DNA of 64,000 bases from NCBI GenBank assembly GCA_035456105.1, contig DATIDV010000048.1, forward strand, positions 1 through 64,000, written 5' to 3'. A model generated the notes under the pieces. The model saw only the letters and a program-made list of their open reading frames with translations, did no database searches and had not been told where the DNA came from. Both the position numbers and the translations under genes were made by a program. Shown piece after piece: positions 51,413-61,193 of this stretch. Every line of letters starts with the position of its first letter. Within the stretch, counting starts at the first letter, position 1. This DNA is from Viridibacterium sp035456105 (GTDB lineage: Bacteria > Pseudomonadota > Gammaproteobacteria > Burkholderiales > Rhodocyclaceae).

Positions 51413-52201
51413 CTAGAACACGCTGCGTACCAAGCCACCGTCCACCCGAAGTGCTGCGCCATTGATGGCTGAAGCGCGGGCGCTGCTGACGTAGGTGACG
51501 AGGTCAGCGATTTCCTCCGGGTTGATCAGGCGCTCGATCAACGAGGTCGGCCGGTTTTCCTGCATGAACTTTCGCTGTGCGTCCGCCGGCGCAAGATCGG
51601 GGAAGATGTCCTGCACGAATTTCTCCACGCCTTCGGTGAGGGTAGAGCCCGGCAGCACTGCGTTGACCGTGACGGCCGTTCCCTTGGTGAGTTCGGCAAG
51701 GCTGCGCGCGATGGAAAGCTGCATGGTTTTCGTCGCAGCGTAGTGGGCCATCTCGGGTGACGGGCTGATTGCGGATTCGCTGGAAACGAAAATGATGCGC
51801 CCCGTCCGCTTGGCGAGCATGCCCTTGAGGTAATGCCGCGCGAGTCGCACACCGCTCATGATGTTGACTTCGAACAGCCGTTGCCAGGCTTCATCGGACT
51901 CTTCGAAGAATCCAACTGCTTCATAGATCCCCAGGTTATTGATCAGGATGTCCAGCTCGGGGAAGGCGCGGAGGGTGGTTTCAACGCCTTCGGCCGTGCC
52001 GTTGTCGGCGGCGAGCGCTCGCAGGTCGGCATCGGGAACGCTGGCGCGAATGTTGGCGATCGCCGAATCGACGCTGGCCGCTGAGCGTCCATTGACGATG
52101 ACGGTCGCACCGTCGCGCGCGAGCGTGCGTGCGGTTTCGCGGCCGATTCCTCCGGTGGAGGCGGTGACGAGGGCAAGTTGTCCGGAGAGCTGGAGATCCA
52201 T
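51413..52201 (-). CDS. Short-chain dehydrogenase/reductase
   Basis: 262 residues from the ATG at 52201; the frame is open further upstream but without a start signal. The nucleotide motif is TASTGGIG (13-20), NNLG is at 88-91, catalytic Ser near 141 and the Y154-x3-K158 pair in HYAATKT. Classical SDR fold with the C-terminal cofactor-loop and YVSSARASAINGAALRVDGG. Substrate unknown. Converges with the dioxygenase gene across a REP element. Confidence 0.88.
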   Translation of the reverse strand: MDLQLSGQLALVTASTGGIGRETARTLARDGATVIVNGRSAASVDSAIANIRASVPDADLRALAADNGTAEGVETTLRAFPELDILINNLGIYEAVGFFEESDEAWQRLFEVNIMSGVRLARHYLKGMLAKRTGRIIFVSSESAISPSPEMAHYAATKTMQLSIARSLAELTKGTAVTVNAVLPGSTLTEGVEKFVQDIFPDLAPADAQRKFMQENRPTSLIERLINPEEIADLVTYVSSARASAINGAALRVDGGLVRSVF

Positions 52202-52616
52202 GTTATTGATACTAGTGTGTTTCGACGCAAGGTCAAACGGCTTGTGCGTGAATGACGCGTACGCAGCGAATCTGGAGACGGTGGGCCAGAACATTATCAG
52301 CCGGACGACCGCTGCAGGGCGACTGGATCCAACGCTTGAGCAGTCGCTGTGGGCCGGCAATGGGCGCTGCCGTAGCGGCGCCTCACGGTCCGCTTCGGCC
52401 GAAGCGGACATTGCACTTGATTGTCGCGAGTGGCCGCTCTCGCAAATTAGTGTCGGGTGTCGTACATAGTGCGCTGATTGCGCTGCGTGCAAGTCGACGT
52501 GAAAACGGCGAGCTGCCTCAGAAATATGCCAATGTGGCCTCGTTTGTTTGTCAATGACATACAATGCAAGGTCTATGTGCTAAAAAGGTATTCTGTCTGA
52601 CATAGCAGGAGCGACG
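52202..52616 (+). other. Promoter region of the nitric oxide reductase genes
   Basis: 415 bases between the SDR gene start and the small membrane protein gene; most of it shows nothing. Near the right end, TGTCA-A-TGACA (52549-52559) is a perfect palindrome, TAAAAA (52581-52586) could serve as -10 and TGTC-T-GACA (52594-52602) is a second small palindrome. The palindrome has an odd centre and is not a standard FNR/Dnr or NnrR site, so the regulator is unassigned. Confidence 0.4.
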
Positions 52617-52742
52617 ATGCAAACCTCGACTTCCCATGCACTGATGAGGACCGTGAGTTTCGTGATCCTCGCCCTGATGGCGGGCGCCATGATCTATGCC
52701 GCATACATATCTGCTGCCAATTGGGCCGGCATTGGCGTTTAG
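52617..52742 (+). CDS. Small membrane protein at the head of the nor cluster (41 aa)
   Basis: 41 residues, MQTSTSHALMRTVSFVILAL at the start, with one hydrophobic helix from about residue 12 to 32 and a short tail ending NWAGIGV. AGGAG six bases before the ATG and only nine bases to the norC ATG show that it is translated and co-transcribed with norC. It is not recognised as a known Nor protein. It may be an accessory single-helix subunit or assembly factor, by analogy with small subunits of haem-copper oxidases; this is inference. Confidence 0.7.
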   Translation: MQTSTSHALMRTVSFVILALMAGAMIYAAYISAANWAGIGV

Positions 52743-52751
52743 AGGATAGCC

Positions 52752-53618
52752 ATGAACAAACGACAAACACGCTTGTTTGCTGCTGCCGCGACTGCCGTTT
52801 CCGCGTTGGTTTTCCTGGCGCTCACGATCGACAGTCACCGCCAGTTCGACAAGCTGACGCATGCCGAGAACATCACGCCAGCTGTCTCGCGTGGCAAGGA
52901 TGTCTGGCACGAAAAAAATTGCATCAACTGCCATACGCTCTTCGGTGAGGGCGCCTATTACGCGCCGGATCTGACCAAGATTACGCAGCTTCGGGGCAGC
53001 GCCTATCTCGAAGCGTTCCTGCAGGACCCGTCCAAGTTCTATGACGAGACCAAGCATCGCCGCCTGATGCCCAAACAGAACCTCAGCCCGACCGATATTA
53101 CGGCCCTGATCGCGTTTCTCGACTGGGTCAGCAAGGTCGACAATGGGGGCTGGCCACCACGCCCGCTTCTCGTCTCGGGGGCCACGATTCCTGGTACCGA
53201 CCGCATCGCCTCCCCACAAGCGGGCGCGCCGGGGGCTGTCGTGGATCAGGCGCAATCTGCGATCAGACCGGTTACTGCCGGCGACGACCCTATCGCGCTC
53301 GGCCAGTCGCTCTTCAACAGTGTCAGCCCGGCATGCAACGCGTGCCACTCGGTTGCGCCGGGCGTGAACATGGTTGGTCCGTCGCTCTCCGGAGTGAGTG
53401 CGCGCGCAGACGCGGTGATTGCCTCGCCCAGCTACAAAGGCAAGGCCAAGGACGTGGCGGGGTACATACGCGAATCGATCCATGATCCCAGCGTTTATGT
53501 CGTGCCTGGTGCAAGTTTCTCGGCCAACGGCGTCTCGTTCATGCCGAACACATACGGCCAGACCCTCAAGCCCGAGCAAATCGATCAGCTGGCCGCCTAC
53601 CTGGGCAGTTTGAAATAG
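52752..53618 (+). CDS. norC: Nitric oxide reductase NorC with an added second cytochrome c domain
   Basis: 288 residues, about twice a normal NorC. Residues 1-140 are a full NorC: N-terminal anchor helix (LFAAAATAVSALVFLALTID), haem motif CINCH at 57-61, FGEGAYYAPDLTK, and axial Met at 106 (RRLMPKQ). After a linker (about 140-180), residues 180-288 form a second c-type cytochrome domain with CNACH at 195-199, NMVGPSLSGV and probable axial Met at 264 (SFMPNTYG). A second haem domain may let it take electrons directly, replacing a soluble donor. No frame break is visible, and norB follows. Confidence 0.93.
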   Translation: MNKRQTRLFAAAATAVSALVFLALTIDSHRQFDKLTHAENITPAVSRGKDVWHEKNCINCHTLFGEGAYYAPDLTKITQLRGSAYLEAFLQDPSKFYDETKHRRLMPKQNLSPTDITALIAFLDWVSKVDNGGWPPRPLLVSGATIPGTDRIASPQAGAPGAVVDQAQSAIRPVTAGDDPIALGQSLFNSVSPACNACHSVAPGVNMVGPSLSGVSARADAVIASPSYKGKAKDVAGYIRESIHDPSVYVVPGASFSANGVSFMPNTYGQTLKPEQIDQLAAYLGSLK

Positions 53619-53673
53619 GTCAGCACGCCGGCAGCAAGCGCTGCCGGTCCTGATTCAAGACTGGGAGTGATCC

Positions 53674-55050
53674 ATGCGTTACAAATCGCAATCCGTTGCA
53701 TATTGGTATTTCGCCGCGGCTATCGTGCTGTTCGGGCTTCAGCTGGTCTTCGGGCTATTGTCAGCGACCAAGTATCTCGGTCCCGACCCGCTCATCAATC
53801 TGTTGCCTTTCGACGTTACGAAGGTCATTCACACCAACCTGCTGATCGTCTGGGTCCTGACCGGATTCATGGGCGCTACGTACTGGCTGGTCCCCGAGGA
53901 GTCTCGGACCGAGATTCACAGCGTCAAGCTCGCCTATACCCAGCTCGGATTGTGGCTGTTGATGGGCGTCACGGCGGTCGTCGGATATCTCTTCCGGTAC
54001 GGCACCGGCAACAAACTGCTTGAGCAACCGCTGCCGCACAAGATCACTATCGTCATCGTCATGCTGATGTTCCTCTATAACGTCGGCATGACGATCAAGA
54101 AGTCTGGTCGCTTCACTACCACAGAGGGCGTGCTGCTGCTGGGGCTGGGCAGTGCCGCGCTGCTATATCTGCCCGCACTTCTTCACTATTCCAACTACAC
54201 GGTCTCCATCTATTACCGGTGGTGGACGATTCACCTCTGGGTGGAGGGCGTGTGGGAAATGATTCAAGGCAGCTTCCTGGCGTACCTATTGATTCGGCTC
54301 ACTGGGGCTGATCGTGAGGTGATGGAGAAGTGGCTGTACGTGATTGTCGGCCTCGTGTTCATCGCCGGCATTCTGGGTACCGCTCACCACTACTACTGGG
54401 TCGGCGTGCCAAGCTACTGGCTACCAATCGGCGGCATCTTCAGTGCGCTCGAGCCTGTCGCGCTGGTGGGCATGGCCGTCTACGCATATTCGGCCTTGCG
54501 CCGCTCCGGCCTGGCCCACCCCAACAAGCTTGCGCTTCACTGGACAATGGGTAGTGCGGTCTTCACGCTCTTCGGCGCGGGCTTGCTGGGTTTTGCCCAC
54601 ACTTTCCCCAGCGTGAACAAGTGGACGCACGGCACGCTCATCACCGCCATGCACGGTCATGCGGCGTTTTACGGCGCCTACGCGATGATTGTTCTCGCGA
54701 TGATCGTCTATGCGATGCCGTCCATTACGGGGCGCAAGGAAGACGGCAGCGCCGTCGGTTACTGGTCCTTCTGGCTACAGCTGGGCGGCATGTTCGGCAT
54801 GACGCTTTCGTTTGCGACGGCAGGCCTCGGTCAGGTCTATCTGGAGCGCATTCTCGGTCTGGGATACCTCGACACCCAACTGAAGATCCAGGTGCACTTC
54901 CTGATGCTGATCGCCACCGCGTCCATGTTCACCGTCGGCGTCGCACTGTTCATCTACGACTTCTTCCGTCATGCACCGCGCTTTGAGCTTGGGGCGGATG
55001 AAGCTGCCGGGAACGATGCACCCGTGGGCATCGCGCATGGCAGGGCCTGA
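53674..55050 (+). CDS. norB: Nitric oxide reductase large subunit
   Basis: 458 residues, haem-copper superfamily, twelve helices, reducing NO to N2O in the inner membrane. Low-spin haem ligand H53 (HTNLLIVW), non-haem iron ligands H187, H238 and H239 with E191 (HLWVEGVWEM; GTAHHYYWVG), E195, E260, and high-spin haem ligand region H327/H329 (MHGHAAFYGAY). Residue spacing matches Pseudomonas NorB (shift of 20). No quinol-oxidase-type N-terminal extension exists, so it is the cytochrome c-dependent type, consistent with norC in front. Confidence 0.97.
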   Translation: MRYKSQSVAYWYFAAAIVLFGLQLVFGLLSATKYLGPDPLINLLPFDVTKVIHTNLLIVWVLTGFMGATYWLVPEESRTEIHSVKLAYTQLGLWLLMGVTAVVGYLFRYGTGNKLLEQPLPHKITIVIVMLMFLYNVGMTIKKSGRFTTTEGVLLLGLGSAALLYLPALLHYSNYTVSIYYRWWTIHLWVEGVWEMIQGSFLAYLLIRLTGADREVMEKWLYVIVGLVFIAGILGTAHHYYWVGVPSYWLPIGGIFSALEPVALVGMAVYAYSALRRSGLAHPNKLALHWTMGSAVFTLFGAGLLGFAHTFPSVNKWTHGTLITAMHGHAAFYGAYAMIVLAMIVYAMPSITGRKEDGSAVGYWSFWLQLGGMFGMTLSFATAGLGQVYLERILGLGYLDTQLKIQVHFLMLIATASMFTVGVALFIYDFFRHAPRFELGADEAAGNDAPVGIAHGRA

Positions 55051-55053
55051 TCC

Positions 55054-55878
55054 ATGAACGGACCGAACCCGGTGCACCCGGGGTCAGGGGAGGAAGCGGT
55101 TACTGCTGCGCCTTTCTACCTCCCACACGGCGAGGAAATCGCTGTCTTTGAACAGTGTCACAAGCACAAGCTGGCGGTGATGCTCAAAGGGCCAACCGGC
55201 TGCGGCAAGACGCGGTTCGTCGAGTACATGGCCTGGCGCCTGCAGCGGCCCCTGATCACGGTGTCGTGCCATGACGACCTGAGTGCAAGCGACCTGATCG
55301 GACGCTTTCTGGTCGAGCATGACAGGACCGTGTGGAAGGATGGTCCGCTCACGCGTGCCGTGCGTGATGGCGCGATATGCTACCTGGATGAAATCGTCGA
55401 GGCACGTCAGGACACCGTGGTGGTGCTCCATCCGTTGAGCGACCACCGCAGACTATTACCCATCGACAAGACCGGCGAAGAGATCAAGGCCGCGGAGGGC
55501 TTTCAGCTCGTGGTGTCGTACAACCCTGGCTACCAGCGCATGCTCAAGGATCTGAAGCCGAGTACGCGACAGCGATTTGTCGCGCTTGAACTTGGATTTC
55601 CAGACGAGGCTGCCGAGGCGAAAATCATCGCCCATGAAAGCGGCATTGCCATGGGAATGGCGCGCGGGCTGGTGAGCCTTGGTACGCGCATCAGGGCGCT
55701 GGAGAACAGCGGACTGGCCGAGGTGCCGGGCACACGCCTGCTCGTTGCCGCGGCGCGGCTGGCAGCCTCAGGCGTGCCCATCCAGCTGGCGTGCGAAGTG
55801 GCGCTTGTCTCGCCGCTCTCTGATGACCAGTCTCTTGTCGGCGCCATGCGCGACCTGGTCAGGCTGAGCTTTGCCTGA
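55054..55878 (+). CDS. norQ: MoxR-like AAA+ ATPase NorQ
   Basis: 274 residues. Walker A GPTGCGKT at 46-53, Walker B CYLDEIVEA near 109, sensor-like NPGYQRMLKDLKPSTRQRFV near 154-173. NirQ/NorQ/CbbQ proteins act with a VWA partner to insert non-haem iron into NorB. It starts four bases after norB and precedes norD. Confidence 0.95.
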   Translation: MNGPNPVHPGSGEEAVTAAPFYLPHGEEIAVFEQCHKHKLAVMLKGPTGCGKTRFVEYMAWRLQRPLITVSCHDDLSASDLIGRFLVEHDRTVWKDGPLTRAVRDGAICYLDEIVEARQDTVVVLHPLSDHRRLLPIDKTGEEIKAAEGFQLVVSYNPGYQRMLKDLKPSTRQRFVALELGFPDEAAEAKIIAHESGIAMGMARGLVSLGTRIRALENSGLAEVPGTRLLVAAARLAASGVPIQLACEVALVSPLSDDQSLVGAMRDLVRLSFA

Positions 55879-55917
55879 ACGACACCGCGCCACACGCCGC
55901 AGCTAAGAGCGGAAGCC

Positions 55918-57939
55918 ATGGCCGAAGCGGAAGACGTCATTACGGATGTCGCGCGACATCTGACCATCTACTCACAGGGGCTATGGCGCAAGCATCGCCC
56001 GCGCGAAGTTGCTCAGTCCGTGACGCTGGGCGAAGTGCGCCGGCAGTGCGATCTGCTGGTCCTGGCGGTATTTGGTCGCAGCATCCCCATCAAGCACGCC
56101 CAGCAACCCGCGCCTCCCACGCTCTTCACGCGCGTGTTCCGGCGTGGACGGATCACCCCGCCGTACAGCCTCCCCGCCACTGACGGTGTATCCATCTTCC
56201 TGCCGGCCGACGCCGGCACGTCCGACGAGGCACGTGCGCGAGACCGATACCGGCTGGCATGCCTGAGACAGGCTGCGCGGCTGACGCGCGGAAGTGCGCA
56301 ACATCTGCCTGATACCTCGGCGCCGCTGGCAGTCGAGATATACCTTTTCCTCGAAGCGCTGGCCGCCGACCACGTCCTGGCGCGGATGCTGCCGGGCCTT
56401 GTACCCGAACTGAACGCCCTGCGGGTCGAGAGTATCCAGTCGCGCACGACGCTCGCGCCACGCGATGTGACGGCAGCGGCTCTGGAGCGCTGGGTGCGCG
56501 ATCTTCTCTCGCCCGCGTTGGGCGATTGCGACAGCGTCAATGTCTTCGCCAGCCCGGAAGCCTCGCGTCGTGAGGCCCTACGCCTCAGCGAAAGCGGGCT
56601 GGAGGGCAAGGTCGCGCCAGGCGTGGCGTCACCCGTACTCAAGGACTGGTGGAGCGGCGAGCTGCTGCGGCCGGAGGCCAGTGCGAGGGACCTGCTCGCA
56701 GGTGCGGGCACTGACGCGCCGGAGACGCCTGCCACCCCGCGGCCTGCACGCAGCACCAAGCTTGCAAAACGCCCTCGTGTGCGCGCTGCAGACGAAGAGC
56801 AGGATGAGCGGCAGGGCGCCTTCATGGTTCAGACCTCACAACCGCATGAACATGCCGAGGATCCATTCGGCATGAACAGGCCGACAGACCGTGACGAGGA
56901 GACCCCGCTCAACGAATTCGCAGAATCGCTGGGCGAACTCGCCGAGGCGCAGCTGGTGCGCACCCCCGAGCGTGCCAGGGACTATTTTGTCTCCGAAGAT
57001 CTGCCCTCGAGCGGAACCGCTATGCTGACCACCGCGCCACAGCGCGCAGGCGAGGTACTCGAGTATCCCGAGTGGGACTACCGGCAGGGGGGGTATCGCG
57101 CTTCCGGGGCAAAAGTGCACAGCGGGACTGCGCCTGTGGGGCCGGACGAATGGGTCCGCAAAACCCTCGCCACGCATGCTCCAGCACTCGCCGCCATACG
57201 CCGACGCTTCGAGCTGTTGCGCGCAGAGCCCATCAAGCGCCGCCGGCAGGTCGAGGGTGACGAGATCGATCTCGAGGCCTGCATGGAGCGCTTCATGGAC
57301 CTGCGCAGTGGGCGGGCTTCCGATCATGGGCTTTACGAACGCAGGCAGCGCCAGGACAGGGACATTGCGGTATCGCTGCTCATAGACGTCAGCGGTTCCA
57401 CGGACGCGTGGGTAAGCGGCAACAAACGGGTGATCGATGTCGCGCGTGAGGCCTTGCTGCTGGTGAGCATCGCCCTGGAGCGCACCGACATGCGTTACGC
57501 CGTGCAGGCGTTCTCAGGAGAGTCCCGGCAAGGTGTAGTGATGCGGGAGATCAAACGCTTCGATGAACAGCACGGCCCGGAGATCGCACGACGCATCGCA
57601 GGGCTTGAGCCCGAACACTCCACTCGTGCGGGAGCTGCCCTCCGACACGCGAGCACAGGGTTGATGAAGGAAACTGCAGCGCACCGTTTGCTGCTGCTGC
57701 TCTCTGACGGACGCCCGAACGACGTCGACGAATACGAAGGACGCTACGGCGTTGAAGATACGCGCCAGGCGGTTCTTGAAGCGACGATGCAAGGTGTGTC
57801 TGTTTTCTGTCTCACGATCGACCAGACACAACGCGAATATCTGTCGCGGATCTTCGGGCGGGACTACGCCATGATTCGCGAACCAGCACGGCTGCCTGCT
57901 GTTCTTCTCGATTGGATGAAGGCACTCATCAGTCGTTGA
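55918..57939 (+). CDS. norD: VWA-domain protein NorD
   Basis: 673 residues. The C-terminal third is a von Willebrand factor A domain with the MIDAS motif D490-x-S492-x-S494 (LLIDVSGSTDAW) and LLLLSDGRPNDVDEYEGRYG. The N-terminal two thirds (to about residue 470) are family-specific and include an acidic/proline-rich linker around 255-310. It works with NorQ to activate the NO reductase. The gene closes the norCBQD cluster. The 276 bases after it show no clear terminator. Confidence 0.93.
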   Translation: MAEAEDVITDVARHLTIYSQGLWRKHRPREVAQSVTLGEVRRQCDLLVLAVFGRSIPIKHAQQPAPPTLFTRVFRRGRITPPYSLPATDGVSIFLPADAGTSDEARARDRYRLACLRQAARLTRGSAQHLPDTSAPLAVEIYLFLEALAADHVLARMLPGLVPELNALRVESIQSRTTLAPRDVTAAALERWVRDLLSPALGDCDSVNVFASPEASRREALRLSESGLEGKVAPGVASPVLKDWWSGELLRPEASARDLLAGAGTDAPETPATPRPARSTKLAKRPRVRAADEEQDERQGAFMVQTSQPHEHAEDPFGMNRPTDRDEETPLNEFAESLGELAEAQLVRTPERARDYFVSEDLPSSGTAMLTTAPQRAGEVLEYPEWDYRQGGYRASGAKVHSGTAPVGPDEWVRKTLATHAPALAAIRRRFELLRAEPIKRRRQVEGDEIDLEACMERFMDLRSGRASDHGLYERRQRQDRDIAVSLLIDVSGSTDAWVSGNKRVIDVAREALLLVSIALERTDMRYAVQAFSGESRQGVVMREIKRFDEQHGPEIARRIAGLEPEHSTRAGAALRHASTGLMKETAAHRLLLLLSDGRPNDVDEYEGRYGVEDTRQAVLEATMQGVSVFCLTIDQTQREYLSRIFGRDYAMIREPARLPAVLLDWMKALISR

Positions 57940-58215
57940 GAGTGCGACGTGAGTGGCCGCTTCTCGAACTGGACCGGACGCCGTCGGTTTGGTGGTGACG
58001 GACCGCCTTGCCGAAATGCACGCATAGCCGAGTCGGCAAGTTTTGGAGTGAAGCAGCCACTTGGACGGTGACGCGCGCGCTCCCACGCGATTCGGCTGTC
58101 GGCGCAATTACCACCGATTGATCACGACAACGAGCACGCTGACCTGATTGCAACAGTGGTGTGATCCTATCGCCTCAGCGCAGGCGATCAAGTTCTCCGC
58201 AATGCGCAGGCGCGG

Positions 58216-60903
58216 TCAGCTGGCGAGGATGCCGAGCATCTGCGCACGCCGTACGGCGTGCCTGCGCGTGCCAGCCTCCAGCTTGCCGAACAGGTTCTTG
58301 AGGTGCCACTTCACGGTCTGTTCGCTGAGCTCGAGAGCCTGTGCGATTTCCTTGTTCGACTGACCCTGCGACAGATATCCCAGCACGCTCTGCTCCTTGG
58401 GCGTCAGCATCATGCTCGGCAGCACGCGGACAGCGGCTGCCGAAGATGCTGTGGGCATGGTCGGTGAAGAGGCTGTCTGGGAGGCCGTCGCAGTTTCTTT
58501 CACTGTCGTGACCGCGAAGCGATCGAGCCAGCGCGTCAGCAAGGGGGAGTGATCGCGCAGGCTGCGCTGCACACCGTGCGCCGCAGCGAGGTCGAGGGCT
58601 TCGCGCGCCAGTTGTTCCGCGTTCGTCTCGCCCAACTGGTCGGCAACGAAAGCGCGCTGGGCGAGCAGGCGTATGCGCAGGGTGCCGCGGCCGAGCAGTG
58701 TGGCGGTGGTCAGTAGCGTGGCGAGGGTGTCACGTGCGCTGTGCCAGCGCTGCTGCATGAGCTGTAGCTCCAGACGCGCAAGACCGGCGATGAAGTCGAC
58801 GTGGCGGCACCAGATCGGGCGTGCCGGGTCGCCCAGTGCGGCGTGCAGTGTTTCGATGCGTACGGCCAATGCTTCGCAGGTTGACAGATGGGCGGCTGCC
58901 GCATGGAAACGCAGCTGTTCGGCAAGACATGCCAACTGGATGCGCGGAAGCTGGCGCGTGATGGCGATCGATTCCAGGCGGGTGAGATGTTCCAGCGCAC
59001 GAGAGGGCTCAGCTCGCAGCTTGGCGATGCGTGCGGCGGTCACAAAGGCAAAAAACAGTGCGTCGGGTGTGGCGAGGCGGGCGATGACGTCGAGGCGGTC
59101 TGCGAGCAGGCCTTCGGCGGCCTCGGGCTTGTCGCGTTCGTAGCACACCCATGCGTAGAGGCCCGCAATCATCGCGCTGACGTGGTGGCGTCGCCCGAGC
59201 TCGGCATCAGCACGTGCCAGTCCGGCGTTAAGCTGGCGCTCGGCGAGCAGGTATTGCGCTTCCTGGACGAAGGCGCTGCCGACGATGAACTCGCGCCACA
59301 TCGATCCATAGGAAAAGCCGGGCTCGTCGCTGTGCAGGGGGACTTCTGTAATGATCTGTCGCGCACGCACAGCTTGTCCCTGAACCAGCTCCATCAAGGA
59401 CAGACGATTCGCTCGCATCTGTTGCAGACGCGGTCGCAGCTGCAGTGGCTGCTCGGCGCACCAGGCGCGGATGTGCGAGCCGGCGCGATCGAACTGATCA
59501 GCGAAGAAGGCACTGTCGAAGGCGATCAGCGGTGCATCGGAACGCAGGGCCTGCTCGTTTTCCGCCTGCTCAAGCCACGGCAACGCTACACCGGAAGACT
59601 CCGTATTGCGGTCGCTAAGCGCCAGTGCCCACGCTGCGGCCATGCTGAGATGTGGCCGGCGCTGCACTTCCTCATCTGGAATCAGGTTGAGCCAGTGCCT
59701 GACGGTTTCCACATGTCCGTGCTTGACAGCGTCATGCACACAACGCTCGACGAGCTCATAGGCTCTGTCTTTTTCGCCAGCGCTGAAGGCATGCTGCGCG
59801 GCCTCGACGAGCTGGCCGCCAGCTTCCAGCCATTCGCTGGCGCGCTCATGCAAGGCATGCTGCTCCAGCCAGGGCAGCGTCGCGAATTCGCGCAGCAGCG
59901 CTTCGCGCACCAGGCGATGCATGCGCAGCCAGCCGTCCTCCTCGCGTACGAAAATGCCATCTGCATTCAGCAGCGCAGGTAGTTGAGCACCGGCCGTGAC
60001 GCCGACCAGCGCAATCGCCAGCTCGCGGTTGATGCGCGTGGCGACCGCCAGGCGAACCAGCAACTGGCGCTGGTAGGGCGCGACGTAATGCTCCAGCAGG
60101 CCGGGCGGCAGTTGCGCGCGTTCGGGTGGGCTGCCAGAGCTGGGTTCGCTATGGGTAGGCGTTCCGCGCTGGGCGGCGAGAATCATCTGCAGGCCCAGAG
60201 GCCAGCCCTCACTGAGTTCGAACCAGCGCGCGGCGAGGTCTGCGCTGAAGTGTTCCCCCAAATGCGTACGCACGATCAGCAGCGTCTCGTCGAGGGTGTA
60301 GCGCAGGGCCTCGCGTTCGAGCGTGATGGCCGTGCCGTAGGCGAGGCGTGCGGACAGGTCGAAATCGAAACCGGATCTGGCGCCCAGTACGAGGCTCAGA
60401 TTGGAGGGGAGATGATCGACGAACTGGCGCAGCAGCGTGCGTGCGCTCACGCCGAGCAGCTCGACCTTGTCGATGACGATGAGCATTTCCAGCGAGCTCT
60501 GCGCGAGCTCGGCGAACCAGTGGGCCAGCAACTGATCCGGCGCCGAACCCTCGGCGAGTTGGCTGAGTACCGCAGTGCCGGACTGCGGCCGCGCGCAGCC
60601 CTGACGCACGGCGGCAATCAAGGCCCGCAACAGCGTTGCCGCATCGTTGTCTGCAGGCACTTCCAGCCACGCGACTGCCGCCCCTGTCGCGAGTGCCTCG
60701 CGGCGCCACTGCGCGAGCAGCGTGGTCTTGCCGAAGCCCTGCGGCGCACGCACGACGACGACCGGGCGATTGGCGAAGCCGCCCGCCTCGAACGCCAGTC
60801 GCCCACGCGCGATATGGCGCGGTGACAAGCGGGGCGGAACACATACGGCAGATAGTGGGACCACGTGGAGCGTACCTGGAGAGGCGGCAGCCCCACCACG
60901 CAC
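58216..60903 (-). CDS. MalT-like LuxR-family transcriptional regulator
   Basis: 895 residues, GTG start without a strong ribosome site, so the start is tentative. The N-terminal ATPase part has Walker A VRAPQGFGKTTLLAQW (about 51-66) and LIVIDKVELLG; a long helical repeat region follows (about 370-800); the C-terminal LuxR helix-turn-helix is at about 832-890 (LTPKEQSVLGYLSQGQSNKE, then QTVKWHLKNLFGKLEAGTRR). This is the LAL/MalT plan: an ATP-dependent activator responding to a small molecule. It is divergent from a TauD-type dioxygenase gene, its most likely target. Confidence 0.9.
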   Translation of the reverse strand: MRGGAAASPGTLHVVPLSAVCVPPRLSPRHIARGRLAFEAGGFANRPVVVVRAPQGFGKTTLLAQWRREALATGAAVAWLEVPADNDAATLLRALIAAVRQGCARPQSGTAVLSQLAEGSAPDQLLAHWFAELAQSSLEMLIVIDKVELLGVSARTLLRQFVDHLPSNLSLVLGARSGFDFDLSARLAYGTAITLEREALRYTLDETLLIVRTHLGEHFSADLAARWFELSEGWPLGLQMILAAQRGTPTHSEPSSGSPPERAQLPPGLLEHYVAPYQRQLLVRLAVATRINRELAIALVGVTAGAQLPALLNADGIFVREEDGWLRMHRLVREALLREFATLPWLEQHALHERASEWLEAGGQLVEAAQHAFSAGEKDRAYELVERCVHDAVKHGHVETVRHWLNLIPDEEVQRRPHLSMAAAWALALSDRNTESSGVALPWLEQAENEQALRSDAPLIAFDSAFFADQFDRAGSHIRAWCAEQPLQLRPRLQQMRANRLSLMELVQGQAVRARQIITEVPLHSDEPGFSYGSMWREFIVGSAFVQEAQYLLAERQLNAGLARADAELGRRHHVSAMIAGLYAWVCYERDKPEAAEGLLADRLDVIARLATPDALFFAFVTAARIAKLRAEPSRALEHLTRLESIAITRQLPRIQLACLAEQLRFHAAAAHLSTCEALAVRIETLHAALGDPARPIWCRHVDFIAGLARLELQLMQQRWHSARDTLATLLTTATLLGRGTLRIRLLAQRAFVADQLGETNAEQLAREALDLAAAHGVQRSLRDHSPLLTRWLDRFAVTTVKETATASQTASSPTMPTASSAAAVRVLPSMMLTPKEQSVLGYLSQGQSNKEIAQALELSEQTVKWHLKNLFGKLEAGTRRHAVRRAQMLGILAS

Positions 60904-61193
60904 CGGATGAGTGATGGTCGGAGCTGTTCACTATTGATCGCCGAATGTAGCGAAATCGCATGTGACGGGCTCGAAGGAATTCCGATTTGTTTATAAGCCA
61001 GACGAAAGTACGCCCCCCCATGTCGGGTGGCAGGCGTCTGGCGGAATCTTTCTAAGCTGCGCCCCTGGAAATATCTCTTAAACCATCGCTCAACTCATCT
61101 CTCAACCCGGCTGCCTGCGGCGCCATCGACATGCCAGATGTGAGCGTCCGTCACAGCCGGGGTTGGACGCGATGTCCACACGGAAGGATAACT

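Noticed and set aside
52549..52559. Palindrome read as an FNR/Dnr box
   Set aside because: FNR-type sites have an even centre with TTGAT-N4-ATCAA spacing; this palindrome has a single central base and the right half does not match.
52202..52564. Upstream extension of the SDR frame by 121 codons
   Set aside because: No start signal, no SDR homology; the ATG at 52201 begins exactly at the conserved N-terminus.
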